Below are positions 16,182 to 24,207 of a DNA stretch of 64,000 nucleotides, piece by piece (within the stretch, counting starts at the first letter, position 1; each line of letters opens with the position of its first letter). The position numbers were made by a program, and so were the translations under genes. Where the stretch lies: assembly GCF_001704635.1 (NCBI RefSeq), contig NZ_MAXF01000084.1, positions 52,523 through 116,522 on the forward strand, written 5' to 3'. The DNA is from Streptomyces sparsogenes (lineage in GTDB: Bacteria > Actinomycetota > Actinomycetes > Streptomycetales > Streptomycetaceae). The notes beneath the pieces were generated by a model, which saw nothing but the letters and a program-made list of their open reading frames with translations, made no database searches and had not been told where the DNA came from.

Positions 16182-16629
16182 TTTAGCCTCGGCGCCGTCC
16201 GAACTCGGCCCGCCCGGCGTCGTGGTCCACAACGCCGCGCTCGTCCGGCCCGACCGGCCCGGCGAGCTGTCCGTACGCGCTCACCTGGACGCCTGGGCGG
16301 TCAACGTGGTCGGGGCGCTCACCACGACGGCGCACGTCGCCCCGGGGATGGCGCGCCGCGGCGGCGGGTCGTTCATCGTCACCGGCGGAATGCCCGAGGC
16401 GAAGCCGGAGTACGTGGGCCTGTCGCTCGGCAAGGCCGGGGTGCGGGCGCTGGTGGAGCTGCTCGACAAGGAGTACGGGCCCTCGGGCGTCCATGTCGCC
16501 ACCGTCACCGTGGCCGGGCCGGTCGCCCCAGGCACGCCGTTCGACCCGGACGACATCGCCGAGCACTACTGGCGGCTGCACACCCAGCCCCGGGAGCGGT
16601 GGCAGCGGGAGGTCGTCCACAGCGGCTGA
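16168..16629 (+). pseudogene. Short-chain dehydrogenase remnant, N-terminus lost
   Basis: From an in-frame stop at 16165-16167 the frame encodes the second half of an SDR: ELGPPGVVVHNAALV (the NNAG-type strand), DAWAVNVVGALTTTAHVAPG, SFIVTGGMPEAKPEYVGLSL with GKAGVRAL, and a normal C-terminus. The nucleotide-binding TGxxxGxG half (about 75 residues) is absent, and the catalytic Tyr-x-x-x-Lys reads as a degenerate YVGLSLGKAG. A GTG at 16222 could start a 135-residue peptide without a clear ribosome-binding site. The sequence looks like a deletion joining an upstream operator to the middle of the gene. Confidence 0.7.
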
Positions 16630-16636
16630 CGGCGGC

Positions 16637-16720
16637 CCCTCGGCGGGCTGGGGCCCTTAATGGGCCGGGGCCCTCGGCGGGCCGGGCCCCTTAATGGGCC
16701 GGGGCCCTCGGCGGGCCGGG
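16637..16720. repeat. 34-bp tandem repeat, about 2.5 copies
   Basis: Units at 16637-16670 and 16671-16704 plus a partial third share CCCTCGGCGGGC, a GGGCCC-TTAA-TGGGCC core and a GGGG end. Each core is self-complementary and could form a hairpin, possibly serving as a terminator after the SDR remnant. The surrounding 16630-16856 holds no supported gene. Confidence 0.75.
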
Positions 16721-16856
16721 GTCTCGCGTCTCCGGGACCCTTGGGCGGCGCGACGGCGCGGGCTGAGAGACTGCGTTGAGGAGTCCTGCCGAGTCCTGTC
16801 GCGCCGCTAGCGCGCGCTGCTGCTGCGGCTGCGCTGCTGCTGTGCGAAGGAAAGAG

Positions 16857-17000
16857 TTGACTTCCTCCCCCTCCTGAAGGAGGGGGTTCCTACGGCTCGC
16901 GCCGTGGGGGTTCCTGCTTCGTCGCCGACTGCCCGCCCGGAGTGCTCCGTTGAGGTCTTACACCGGCTCCACAGGCCGATACCGCCAGCCCGGCGGCCAG
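16857..17000 (-). ncRNA. Predicted omega-RNA (reRNA) of the TnpB element
   Basis: TnpB nucleases use an RNA covering the 3' end of tnpB and the right end of the element, with a guide taken from the flanking DNA. Here the right end carries the strong hairpin 16867-16886 and ends at the TCAA. The guide would then begin in the flank as CTCTTTCCTTCGCACA (complement of 16841-16856). The boundaries are inferred from family architecture; the 5' end is a guess. Confidence 0.4.
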
Positions 17001-18086
17001 GATGTTGCGTGCCGCGTTCACGTCGCGGTCGTGGGTCGTGCCGCAGTCGCAGGTCCAGGTACGGACGTGCAGCGGCAGCTTGTCCCGCAGGGTGCCGCAC
17101 ACGGAGCACAGCTTGGAGGAGGGGAACCAGCGGTCGACCGCGATCACCTCGCGGCCGTACCACTGGGCCTTGTACTCCAGCAGGCTCCGGAACTCGCTCC
17201 ACGCCGCGTCGGAGATGGCGCGGGCGAGCTTGCCGTTCTTCAGCAGGTTCCGAACGGTGAGGTCCTCGATCACGATCGTTTGGTTCTCACGAACGAGCCG
17301 AGTGGTGATCTTGTGCAGCGTGTCGCGCCTGCGGTCGGCGACGCGGGCATGGATACGGGCGACCTTCCGCCTCGCCTTGGCCCGGTTCGCGCCCTCGCCC
17401 GGGGCCTTGCGGGCAAGGTGCCGCTGGGCCCTGGCCAGGCGGGTACGGTCGCGCCGCTCGTGCCGGGGGTTGGAGATCTTCTCCCCCGTCGAGAGGGTCA
17501 GCAGGTGGTCCAGTCCGGCATCCACGCCGACCGCCGCATCCGTTGGGGCGAGCGGCCCCACGGTGGGGTCCTCGCACAGCAGGGACACGTGCCAGCGTCC
17601 GGCCGAGTCCTGCGACACGGTCACGGTGGACGGCGACGCGCCCTTCGGAAGGGGGCGGGACCACACGATCTCCAGCGGCTCCGTCATCTTCGCCAAGGTC
17701 AGCTCGCCGGCGCGGAAGCGGAAGGCGCTGGTGGTGTACTCGGCGGACTTCCGGGACTTCTTCCGCGACTTGAACCGCGGATACCCGGCGCGCCTGGCGA
17801 AGAAGTGGGTGAAGGCCGTCTGGAGGTGGCGCAGGGCCTGCTGGAGCGGGACGGAGGAGGCCTCGCCGAGATACGCCAGTTCCTCGGTCTTCTTCCACGC
17901 CGTCAGCATCGCCGAGGTGGCGTTGTAGTTGACCCGCTCCTGCCGCAGCGCCCACGCCTCGGTGCGCGCCGCGAGCGCGAGGTTGTAGACCTTCCGCACG
18001 CATCCGAACGTGCGCGACAGCTCGGCTGCCTGCGCATCGGTCGGATAGAAGCGGTACTTGAACGCCCGCTTCACAGGAATGGTCAC
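16890..18086 (-). CDS. tnpB: RNA-guided endonuclease TnpB
   Basis: A 398-residue TnpB, full length for the family. The N-terminal helix-turn-helix/REC-like part begins MTIPVKRAFKYRFYPTDAQA. RuvC residues all appear intact: Asp189 in VGVDAGLDHLL, Glu264 in IVIEDLTVRNLL, and Asp345 in THDRDVNAARNIL. The zinc-ribbon Cys pairs are CSVC (317, 320) and CDC (336, 338), inserted in RuvC. It should cut double-stranded DNA next to a transposon-associated motif under omega-RNA guidance. The frame has no disruptions, so it may be active. The ATG at 18086 fits the family N-terminus. Confidence 0.93.
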   Translation of the reverse strand: MTIPVKRAFKYRFYPTDAQAAELSRTFGCVRKVYNLALAARTEAWALRQERVNYNATSAMLTAWKKTEELAYLGEASSVPLQQALRHLQTAFTHFFARRAGYPRFKSRKKSRKSAEYTTSAFRFRAGELTLAKMTEPLEIVWSRPLPKGASPSTVTVSQDSAGRWHVSLLCEDPTVGPLAPTDAAVGVDAGLDHLLTLSTGEKISNPRHERRDRTRLARAQRHLARKAPGEGANRAKARRKVARIHARVADRRRDTLHKITTRLVRENQTIVIEDLTVRNLLKNGKLARAISDAAWSEFRSLLEYKAQWYGREVIAVDRWFPSSKLCSVCGTLRDKLPLHVRTWTCDCGTTHDRDVNAARNILAAGLAVSACGAGVRPQRSTPGGQSATKQEPPRREP

Positions 18087-18132
18087 GGCTCACAAGGTAG
18101 CGCGTCAGCGCGTGAACCGACTCGTTGGCGGT

Positions 18133-18167
18133 GGGCGCCGAATCGCCCTGGCGCTGATTCGGCGCCC
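18133..18167. repeat. 12-bp perfect inverted repeat upstream of tnpB
   Basis: GGGCGCCGAATC (18133-18144) and GATTCGGCGCCC (18156-18167) flank an 11-bp loop, between tnpB and the left-end hairpin of the element. It may be part of the left-end recognition structure or a transcriptional block upstream of tnpB. No gene lies in 18087-18235. Confidence 0.7.
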
Positions 18168-18235
18168 TCTGCCCTGCTCCGCAGGAGTCCGTTTCCCCGC
18201 GGCCTGAAGGCCGGGGTATCCGCGGAGGAGCCCCG

Positions 18236-18889
18236 ATGAGCGCCCGCCCCCTGCCCCCGCCCGACGCCCACATGGACCCCGACGCCGCGCCGGATGCTGA
18301 CACCCCCACCGCGCGTGACGCCGACCGTGCCGACTTGCTCGCCGAGCGGACCGAGGAGCTGCGGGAGCTGACCGCCCGGTATCTGGCCCGGCGGCGGGCG
18401 CTGTTGCTGTGGCTGGCGACCGGGCTCGTCGCGGCGGGGTGGGCCGCGGCCTGGGCGGGCTGGCGCTATGTGGCGGCCGGCGACGTGGTCAGCGTCGCGC
18501 TGGGCGTCTTCCTGCTGGCCCTGGCGGCGGGGCTGGCGGTGCCTTCCACGCTGGCCGTGGCCTCAGGCGCCCGGGACGACCTGGAGGCGCGGGAACGGCT
18601 GCGCGCCTGGGCCCGGTCGGCGCGGGACCGGGACACGCTGGCCCGGTGGCACTCCCCGGGCCGCGCCCTGTTCTGGCTGCTGCCGTCCCTCGTGCTGTGC
18701 TGCTTCGGGTCGGCCTCGGCGGCCATGACGGCCGCCGGGGACGGTTCCGCCCTGACCCTGGGGCTCGCCGTGCTCCTCGCGGGGACGGGAGCGCTGGGGA
18801 TGGCCAAGGCGGTCGGCTACTACCGCCTGGTCAGCCGCGAACTCACCCCCGTGCCCGAGGTGGAGGAGCCGCCGCACGAGCTGCCCTGA
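18236..18889 (+). CDS. Membrane protein with about four transmembrane segments
   Basis: A 217-residue integral membrane protein. An acidic disordered N-terminus (about 1-45) leads to a helix with ERTEELRELTARYLARRRA, then hydrophobic segments near residues 60-78, 80-105, 142-160 and 170-190. The TLAVASGARDDLEARERLRA loop lies between the second and third. I do not recognise a family. GGAGGAG precedes the ATG. The upstream TnpB element stops just before this ribosome-binding site, so the native promoter has probably been displaced. Confidence 0.75.
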   Translation: MSARPLPPPDAHMDPDAAPDADTPTARDADRADLLAERTEELRELTARYLARRRALLLWLATGLVAAGWAAAWAGWRYVAAGDVVSVALGVFLLALAAGLAVPSTLAVASGARDDLEARERLRAWARSARDRDTLARWHSPGRALFWLLPSLVLCCFGSASAAMTAAGDGSALTLGLAVLLAGTGALGMAKAVGYYRLVSRELTPVPEVEEPPHELP

Positions 18890-18948
18890 GCTTCCGGCCG
18901 CCACGAGGGACTTCCGGCCGTCGCGGGGGCGCGTGGCGGCGGCGGGGG

Positions 18949-19338
18949 TCAGTCGGCGGGGTCCGGCTCGTCGTGGCTGCCGTGGCCGTCCGCGCTCCCC
19001 GGTTCCCGCTGCCCCTCCGACGACTTCTGCAGTGCCTGGAACCGGTGCAGCAGTTCCAGGTACTGGGGGTGGGTGTCCGCCCCCTGCGCCTTCGTCGCCT
19101 CCTCGACGGCGTTCAGCATCTGCCTGATCCGCACCGCGTCCATGCTCACATCGCGCCGTAGCTTCTTGTGGGCGGCGGCCGCGGGCCCCTTCTCGTCCTT
19201 GTCGACGGACTCGACCAGGAGGTCGAGACGCTTGATCTTCGTCTCGACGTAGCTCAGCGTCCCCTCCAGGTCTTTGATCAGGCTTGTCAGATCCTGATCC
19301 GATACGGACAGTTTTTCTTTGCCCATGCCCCCTGCCAC
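18949..19338 (-). CDS. Small acidic coiled-coil-like protein
   Basis: A 129-residue (or 125) cytoplasmic protein. Residues 8-100 are highly helical with heptad-like spacing (LTSLIKDLEGTLSYVETKIK, RIRQMLNAVEEATKAQ), and the C-terminus is acidic and disordered. No catalytic motif is seen. The start is either GTG 19338 or ATG 19326; GAGAGGG lies upstream and fits either only moderately. It is convergent with the membrane-protein gene and upstream of, and codirectional with, the N-acetyltransferase. Confidence 0.65.
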   Translation of the reverse strand: MAGGMGKEKLSVSDQDLTSLIKDLEGTLSYVETKIKRLDLLVESVDKDEKGPAAAAHKKLRRDVSMDAVRIRQMLNAVEEATKAQGADTHPQYLELLHRFQALQKSSEGQREPGSADGHGSHDEPDPAD

Positions 19339-19405
19339 CCTCTCATCCGCCCATTAGCGGGATGATCGTGCCATGGGAGGGGGCCTGTCCGAAGGGCTAC
19401 CCGGT

Positions 19406-20254
19406 TCAACCCGGCAATTGGAGGCCCTCGGGCGGCTCGATACCGAAGTCGGCCCTCAGCACCGCCATCACCTCGGCGTCGTCCGCCAGTTGGCGCCGCT
19501 TGCTGGTCCCGTCGTGGTACGTCTCGGTGAGGGTGCGCCCGACCAGCGCCAGATGGCGGTCGTCGGCGGGGCGCTGGGCGAAGAGGGTGTGATGGAAGGG
19601 CGAGCGGGGGTTGGTCGCCGTGTGCCAGTTGATGACCTCGTAGTCGGGGCGCTCACAGGGCTCGCGGGTGAAGGCGTACTGGTCCTCCCACTCCCCGCCC
19701 AGGAAGGCCTGGAGCACCCAGAGGTCCTCGAGGCCGTGGTGCGGCTCGCGGACGAAGCGGTGGCGGCGGGGCCCGTCGTGGAACTCGGTGTCCGCGACCA
19801 GCGGCACCGCCTCCAGCAGGCCCCCGATGTGGCCGAAGCCGACATCGGCCACGTACGACCGCTCATCGTCCGGGACCTCGACGAGCAGCAGCATGTGCGT
19901 ACGGGGGCGGAGGGCGCCCCGGGCTCCGGTGCGCACCCGGGCGACCAGGCCCGTGACGTGGTAGCCGAGGGCCTTCAGGGCGGTGGCGAGCAGGGTGTTC
20001 TGCTCGTAGCAGTAGCCGCCGCGCCGGCCGCGCACCATCTTGGCCTCCAGGTCGGGGAGGGCGAGCGAGGGCGCCGAGCCCAGCAGCGGGTCGAGGTTCT
20101 CGAAGGGTATGGACGTCACGTGCGCGAAGGTCAGCGCGCGCAGGGCCGCGGCGCTCGGGCGGCGCTCGCCCGGCCGGCCGATGCGGGCGAGGTAGGCGTC
20201 GAGGTCCAGCCGGGGCTCGGCGGGGGCGTCGGTCGCGGTGGTCGTCTTGGTCAT
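19406..20254 (-). CDS. nat: Arylamine N-acetyltransferase
   Basis: Transfers acetyl from acetyl-CoA to arylamines, hydrazines and related compounds. The catalytic triad is intact: Cys82 in RGRRGGYCYEQN, His120 in RPRTHMLLLV, and Asp137 in YVADVGFG. The 282-residue length is normal. ATG 20254 was chosen over a TTG 9 bases upstream. It is transcribed away from the DUF397 gene with only 28 bp between, so cotranscription with the WhiJ-type pair is possible. Detoxification or a secondary-metabolism amide step are both plausible roles. Confidence 0.92.
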   Translation of the reverse strand: MTKTTTATDAPAEPRLDLDAYLARIGRPGERRPSAAALRALTFAHVTSIPFENLDPLLGSAPSLALPDLEAKMVRGRRGGYCYEQNTLLATALKALGYHVTGLVARVRTGARGALRPRTHMLLLVEVPDDERSYVADVGFGHIGGLLEAVPLVADTEFHDGPRRHRFVREPHHGLEDLWVLQAFLGGEWEDQYAFTREPCERPDYEVINWHTATNPRSPFHHTLFAQRPADDRHLALVGRTLTETYHDGTSKRRQLADDAEVMAVLRADFGIEPPEGLQLPG

Positions 20255-20282
20255 GGTGGTCAACGTAACGACCCCCGGAAGG

Positions 20283-20486
20283 TCATCGTGACGCCAGATG
20301 GTCGAACTCGCCGGCCTTGATGCCGACGAGGAGCGACCTGAGCTTCGCGGGGGTGGTGGTCACGACTCTGTCGGGGTCGTCGCTCTCGCGGAGTCCTATG
20401 TCGTCGCCTATGGATGCCACCTCGACACAGGCGTCTCCGTCGCTCTGGGCGGAGTAGGAGGACTTCTGCCAGTTGATGGTGCGCAT
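20283..20486 (-). CDS. DUF397 small protein
   Basis: A 67-residue protein beginning MRTINWQKSSYSAQSDGDAC, the typical DUF397 start, with the CVEVA / GLRESDDPD / LLVGIKAGEFDHL pattern. DUF397 proteins accompany WhiJ-like XRE regulators in streptomycetes and modulate them. AAGAAGG precedes ATG 20486. A GTG at 20525 would give 13 extra residues and a 4-bp overlap (GTGA) with the regulator stop; the shorter start matches the family better. Confidence 0.88.
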   Translation of the reverse strand: MRTINWQKSSYSAQSDGDACVEVASIGDDIGLRESDDPDRVVTTTPAKLRSLLVGIKAGEFDHLASR

Positions 20487-20521
20487 TACCTTGCCTTCTT
20501 GCTTTACATGCCTCACATGCT

Positions 20522-21373
20522 TCACATGCGTCGAGCGATGGCGCGTACGACGTCACGCGACTCCTCGACGGGCAGGGCCACGTCCTCGGTGCGGTCCAGA
20601 ACCCCCCGGTACTTGCGCAGTTGGGACTCGGCGTCCAGGAACATCGAGCCGAGCGCCGAGTCGAACTGCACGGTGTCCAGCTGCGGCACGGGCCCCGAGG
20701 CGTAGGTGACGGTCGCGCCGGCGACCGGGAAGCCCTCGGTGGCGAGCGGGATGACGCGTACGGTGATGTTCTCGCGCTCCGACGCCTCCAGCAGCCGCTC
20801 CAGCTGGGTGCGCAGGACCCGCGTACCGCCGAACCGGGTGTGCAGGGCGGCCTCGTGGACGATGAAGGTGCACGGCGGGGGGTCGTCCCGGTCCAGGATG
20901 TCCCGGCGCCTCATCCGGTGGGAGAGCCTGCGGCGCAGCTCGGGCGGGGACCACGGGGGCACGGCGTGGCCCATCACCGCCTGCGCGTACTCCTCCGTCT
21001 GGAGCAGCCCGGGGATGTGGATGAGGCCGACGACGCGCAGGCGGGAGGCGTGGTGCTCCATTTCGGCCAGGTCGAGCCCGCTGGTGGCGATGAGCCCCCG
21101 GTACTCCTCCCACCAGCCGCCCCGGCGCTCATGGGTCATGGCGGCGAGGGCGTCGACGTACGCGCCGTCGGGGCAGGCGTAGATGGCGGCCAGGGTCCGT
21201 ACGCGCTCCTCGCTCACCCCGAACCGGGCGAGTTCCAGATTGGTGATGTGGGTGCGGTTGATCCCGAGCCGGTCGGCGGCCTCCTGGATGCTGAGGCCCG
21301 CGTCCTCGCGCATCCTCCGCAACTCGGTACCCAACCGCTGCTGACGGGCGGTTGGGGCAGTCCTGGGCGGCAT
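20522..21373 (-). CDS. XRE-family regulator with DUF5753 (WhiJ-like)
   Basis: A 283-residue regulator. The helix-turn-helix is near residues 14-70 (LRRMREDAGLSIQEAADRLG, INRTHITNLELARFGV). The C-terminal DUF5753 ligand-like domain contains GLLQTEEYAQAVM, RMRRRDIL and FIVHEAALHTRFGG. It is followed closely by DUF397 and faces a divergent HATPase gene, the three-gene set seen at whiJ. Such sets influence development and antibiotic production in S. coelicolor. The intergenic junction carries three copies of CATGTRARG-like 9-mers. Confidence 0.9.
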   Translation of the reverse strand: MPPRTAPTARQQRLGTELRRMREDAGLSIQEAADRLGINRTHITNLELARFGVSEERVRTLAAIYACPDGAYVDALAAMTHERRGGWWEEYRGLIATSGLDLAEMEHHASRLRVVGLIHIPGLLQTEEYAQAVMGHAVPPWSPPELRRRLSHRMRRRDILDRDDPPPCTFIVHEAALHTRFGGTRVLRTQLERLLEASERENITVRVIPLATEGFPVAGATVTYASGPVPQLDTVQFDSALGSMFLDAESQLRKYRGVLDRTEDVALPVEESRDVVRAIARRM

Positions 21374-21536
21374 GTCCCTCCCATGCGTGTCACCCTCGAG
21401 GGCTATATGTCGGGGAAATTCAACGAATCCGTAGCACTTGTTTGCAGCGCTGTCCTACGGTAGGTGGTGTCGCCGCTACGAAGCGTTGATCATCGTAACG
21501 GTACGCGCACCAACGGCCCCGTCGCAGGGAGTTGAC

Positions 21537-22001
21537 ATGGGACCCGACCACGAGCCCGACGACGGCCCCACAGGCAGTTCGCCCGCCCCCGGTCCCGAAG
21601 AGCCGTACGTCTACACGCTGCAGAGCACCCGCCGGGCCACCTCCCCCAAGATCTGCCGGGACTTCGTCGCCTGCGTCCTGAACTCCGTGGGCCATGAGGA
21701 CCTCGTCGACACGGCGACGGCCTGCACCTCGGAGCTGGCCACCAACGCCTATCTGCACGCCGAGGGCGACTCCCTGATGCTGCGCGTGATGATCGAGCAA
21801 CCGAGGCTGCGGATCAGCGTGTACGACGCGAGCACCGAGCTGCCGACGGGGGCGTATCTGCCGGCCGGCGACCGGATGTACGGGCGCGGGCTCGGGGTGG
21901 TCGCCGCGCTCGCCGACGAGTGGGGCACGGCGGACGGGGACCCGACCGGGATGTACGCGAAGGGCGTCTGGTTCGAGCTGCGGACCCGGGGCACCGCCTA
22001 G
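21537..22001 (+). CDS. Anti-sigma-type ATP-binding protein (HATPase)
   Basis: A 154-residue protein of the RsbW/SpoIIAB class. The N-box is ACTSELATNAYLHAEGDSLM, and the G1/G2 region is VYDAST...MYGRGLGVVAALADEWG. Such proteins bind ATP and hold a sigma factor or anti-anti-sigma factor. ATG 21537 has GGGAG 6 bases upstream, and a Pro/Asp-rich leader precedes the fold. It is divergent from the WhiJ-like regulator and probably a target of it. Its stop overlaps the convergent methyltransferase stop by 4 bp at a CTAG. Confidence 0.88.
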   Translation: MGPDHEPDDGPTGSSPAPGPEEPYVYTLQSTRRATSPKICRDFVACVLNSVGHEDLVDTATACTSELATNAYLHAEGDSLMLRVMIEQPRLRISVYDASTELPTGAYLPAGDRMYGRGLGVVAALADEWGTADGDPTGMYAKGVWFELRTRGTA

Positions 22002-23188
22002 CCGCGCCGGGCCGGGTGGCCCAGGAGCATCGTCGGGGCGCCGTCGGCCCGGGTGAGGAAGACCGTGGCCGAATTCACCCCTTCGAGGCGCAGCTTCCTC
22101 CGCAGCTCCTCCGGCTCGACGGCCGACCCCCGCTTCTTGACCGTCACCACGCCGACCCCGCGCTCGCGCAGCAGCGCCTTGAGCTTCTTGAGGTTGAAGG
22201 GCAGCACGTCCGTGATCTCGTACGCGGTGGCGTACGGCGTCGGCCGCAGGTCGTCCGCCGTGATGTAGGCGATCGTCGGGTCGATGAGGCGGCCGCCGAT
22301 CCGGGCGGCGACGTCCGCGACCAGGTGCGCGCGGATGACCGCGCCGTCCGGTTCGTACAGCCAGCGGCCGACCGGGCCCGGCTCCGGGTCCGGCAGCAGC
22401 CGGGTGCCGAGGAGGGAGTGGCAGTCGGGCAGCAGCGTGGCGCGGCGCATGCCGGGGCGCGCCGTGCCGAACCACAGCAGGGCCTCCTTCACATCGCCGT
22501 GGTCCGAGATCCACTCCGCCTCGGCGTCCTCGGGGACCGCCTCGTGCGGGACGCCCGGGGCGACCTTGAGGGCGGCGTGGGGGGCGGTGCGGGCCGCCTC
22601 GACGGCCCAGGACAGCGGCGGGGAGTACGCCTCGGGGTCGAAGACGCGGCCGCGGCCGCCGCGCCGGGCGGGGTCCACGAAGATCGCGTCGTACCGGGAG
22701 GTGTCGATCTCGGCGACGTCCGCCTGGCGCACCTCAATCAGCTCGGACAGCCCCAGGGCCTCGGCGTTGGCCCGGACGACCGCGCAGGTCAGCGGGTCCC
22801 GGTCGACGGCCAGCACGGAGATCCCCGCGCGGGCCAGCGCGACCGCGTCGCCGCCGATGCCGCAGCACAGGTCGGCGACGCGGCGCACGCCGAGCTCGGC
22901 GAAGCGGTCGGCGCGGTAGGCGGCCACGGACGCGCGGGTGGCCTGCTCGACGCCGTGCGGCGTGAAGTACATCCGGTGGGCGTCGTCGGCGCCGAACTTC
23001 GCGGCCGCGCGCTGTCTGAGCCCCGCCTGGGTGAGGGCCGCCGAGACCAGCTCCGCGGGGTGGTCGCGGCGCAGCCGGGTCGCCGTGGCGAGCTCCCGCG
23101 CCGGGTCGTAGTCCCGCAGCTCGCTCAGCAGTGCCTGCCCTTCGTCGCGGAGCAGTGAGTCGAAGGCGTCAACGTCCACGTCGCCCAT
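21998..23188 (-). CDS. THUMP-like class I SAM methyltransferase
   Basis: A 396-residue methyltransferase with SAM-binding motif I VADLCCGIGGDAVALARAG and an acidic motif II AVDRDPLTC. A catalytic-like FVDPARRGGRGRVF resembles (D/N)PP motifs, and a C-terminal THUMP-like part includes ITDVLPFNLKKLKALLRERG and VTVKKRGSAVEPEELRRKLR. RNA or cofactor methylation is likely; the exact substrate is not known. ATG 23188 begins MGDVDVDAFDSLL; the much longer open frame upstream is a shadow of the opposite gene. Confidence 0.85.
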   Translation of the reverse strand: MGDVDVDAFDSLLRDEGQALLSELRDYDPARELATATRLRRDHPAELVSAALTQAGLRQRAAAKFGADDAHRMYFTPHGVEQATRASVAAYRADRFAELGVRRVADLCCGIGGDAVALARAGISVLAVDRDPLTCAVVRANAEALGLSELIEVRQADVAEIDTSRYDAIFVDPARRGGRGRVFDPEAYSPPLSWAVEAARTAPHAALKVAPGVPHEAVPEDAEAEWISDHGDVKEALLWFGTARPGMRRATLLPDCHSLLGTRLLPDPEPGPVGRWLYEPDGAVIRAHLVADVAARIGGRLIDPTIAYITADDLRPTPYATAYEITDVLPFNLKKLKALLRERGVGVVTVKKRGSAVEPEELRRKLRLEGVNSATVFLTRADGAPTMLLGHPARRG

Positions 23189-23239
23189 TCTCCCCGCTCC
23201 AGCGAGCGCGTTCGCGACACCCGGCTGAAGATCGCTTAT

Positions 23240-24184
23240 GTGATGATGATCAAGACTGGCCTTTCGAGGTGTCTCGTACTGGTCGCGGCCGCGGCGCTGC
23301 TCGCGGGCTGCGGGGACGAGGACGGTGCCGGGACGGCTGTGCCGTCCAAGCCGTCCATGACGTCCACGTCGTCGAAGTCGTCCTCGGACGCCGCGGACCA
23401 CGCCCCCGGTCCGAGCCGGGAATCCGGCCCGGCGCCGGACGCGCGGTCCGCGTCCGGTTCGGCCTCCGGGCTGCCCAGCCCACCCGTCCCGCCCCCCGAC
23501 GGCTACCGCCGCTGGGGGCTCGACCGCCCCCTGGAGGCGGCGCCGCCGCCCCGGACCAAGCCGTCCCTGGTGCCGCCCGGTGCGGGCGCGCCCGCCGGGC
23601 CGCCGATCGTCGACCACGTGCCGACCCGCGACCGGGTCGTCTTCGTCACCATCGACGACGGCACCGAGAAGGACCCGGCCTTCGTCCAGGAGGTCCGGGA
23701 CCTGGGGTTGCCGATCACCGGGTTCCTGACCGACGAGGAGGTGGCCGGCGACTACGACTACTTCGGCCAGTTGCGCCGGCTCGGCAACGGGATGCAGAAC
23801 CACACCCTCACCCACCCGCGGCTGGCCGGGATGGAGTACGAGGGGCAGGCCCACCAGATCTGCGGCCAGCAGGAGATCCTCACCCGCCAGTTCGGCACCC
23901 GGCCGTATCTGTTCCGCCCGCCGTACGGGGCGCTCGACGACGACACGGTGCGCGCTGCGGCGGCCTGCGGGGTGCGGGCGCTGGTGATGTGGTCGGCCGA
24001 GATGAAGGCCGGCGGGCTGGAGTACGCCTCCGGCGACCGGCTGCACTCCGGTGACATCATCCTGGCCCACTTCCGGGGCCCCTCCCAGCAGAACGGGCTG
24101 ACGATGACCGATGTGATGACCTCACTGGTGCGGGAGATCCAGGCGCAGGGATTCGCGGTGGCCCGGCTGGAGGACTACCTCTGA
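23240..24184 (+). CDS. NodB-type polysaccharide deacetylase lipoprotein
   Basis: A 314-residue lipoprotein that should remove acetyl groups from wall or extracellular polysaccharide. A signal with lipobox (ALLAGCGDED) is followed by a Ser/Pro-rich linker to about residue 85. The NodB domain then has the catalytic TIDDGTEKD, the metal-binding NHTLTHPRL, RPPYGALDDDT, and the C-terminal IILAHFRGPS. All key residues are present. The start may be GTG 23240 or ATG 23243/23246. A hairpin terminator follows directly, before groES. Confidence 0.9.
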   Translation: MMMIKTGLSRCLVLVAAAALLAGCGDEDGAGTAVPSKPSMTSTSSKSSSDAADHAPGPSRESGPAPDARSASGSASGLPSPPVPPPDGYRRWGLDRPLEAAPPPRTKPSLVPPGAGAPAGPPIVDHVPTRDRVVFVTIDDGTEKDPAFVQEVRDLGLPITGFLTDEEVAGDYDYFGQLRRLGNGMQNHTLTHPRLAGMEYEGQAHQICGQQEILTRQFGTRPYLFRPPYGALDDDTVRAAAACGVRALVMWSAEMKAGGLEYASGDRLHSGDIILAHFRGPSQQNGLTMTDVMTSLVREIQAQGFAVARLEDYL

Positions 24185-24205
24185 CGGGGTGCCGCGGCAC
24201 CCGTC
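24183..24205. terminator. Hairpin terminator after the deacetylase gene
   Basis: GACGGGGTGCC and GGCACCCGTC pair with one bulged G around a GC loop, starting at the last base of the deacetylase stop codon. There is no long T run, as usual in streptomycetes. It would insulate groES from upstream transcription. Confidence 0.55.
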
Positions 24206-24207
24206 AC

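Larger units (their letters stand above)
16857..18220 (-). mobile_element. IS200/IS605-type element with tnpB only (IS1341-like)
   Basis: The element contains tnpB with no Y1 transposase tnpA. Read on the minus strand, the right end is a hairpin CCCCCTCC-TTCA-GGAGGGGG (16867-16886) followed by GGAAGTCAA. The terminal TCAA (16857-16860) resembles the right cleavage site of IS608. The left end carries the hairpin GGCC-TTCA-GGCC (18201-18212) near 18220; its exact edge is uncertain by several bases. It lies between the SDR remnant and the ribosome-binding site of the gene at 18236. Mobility would need a tnpA in trans. Confidence 0.75.

Noticed and set aside
16637..16720. CRISPR-like repeat pattern
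   Set aside because: Repeats are adjacent with no unique spacers, only about 2.5 units, and no cas genes are in the window.
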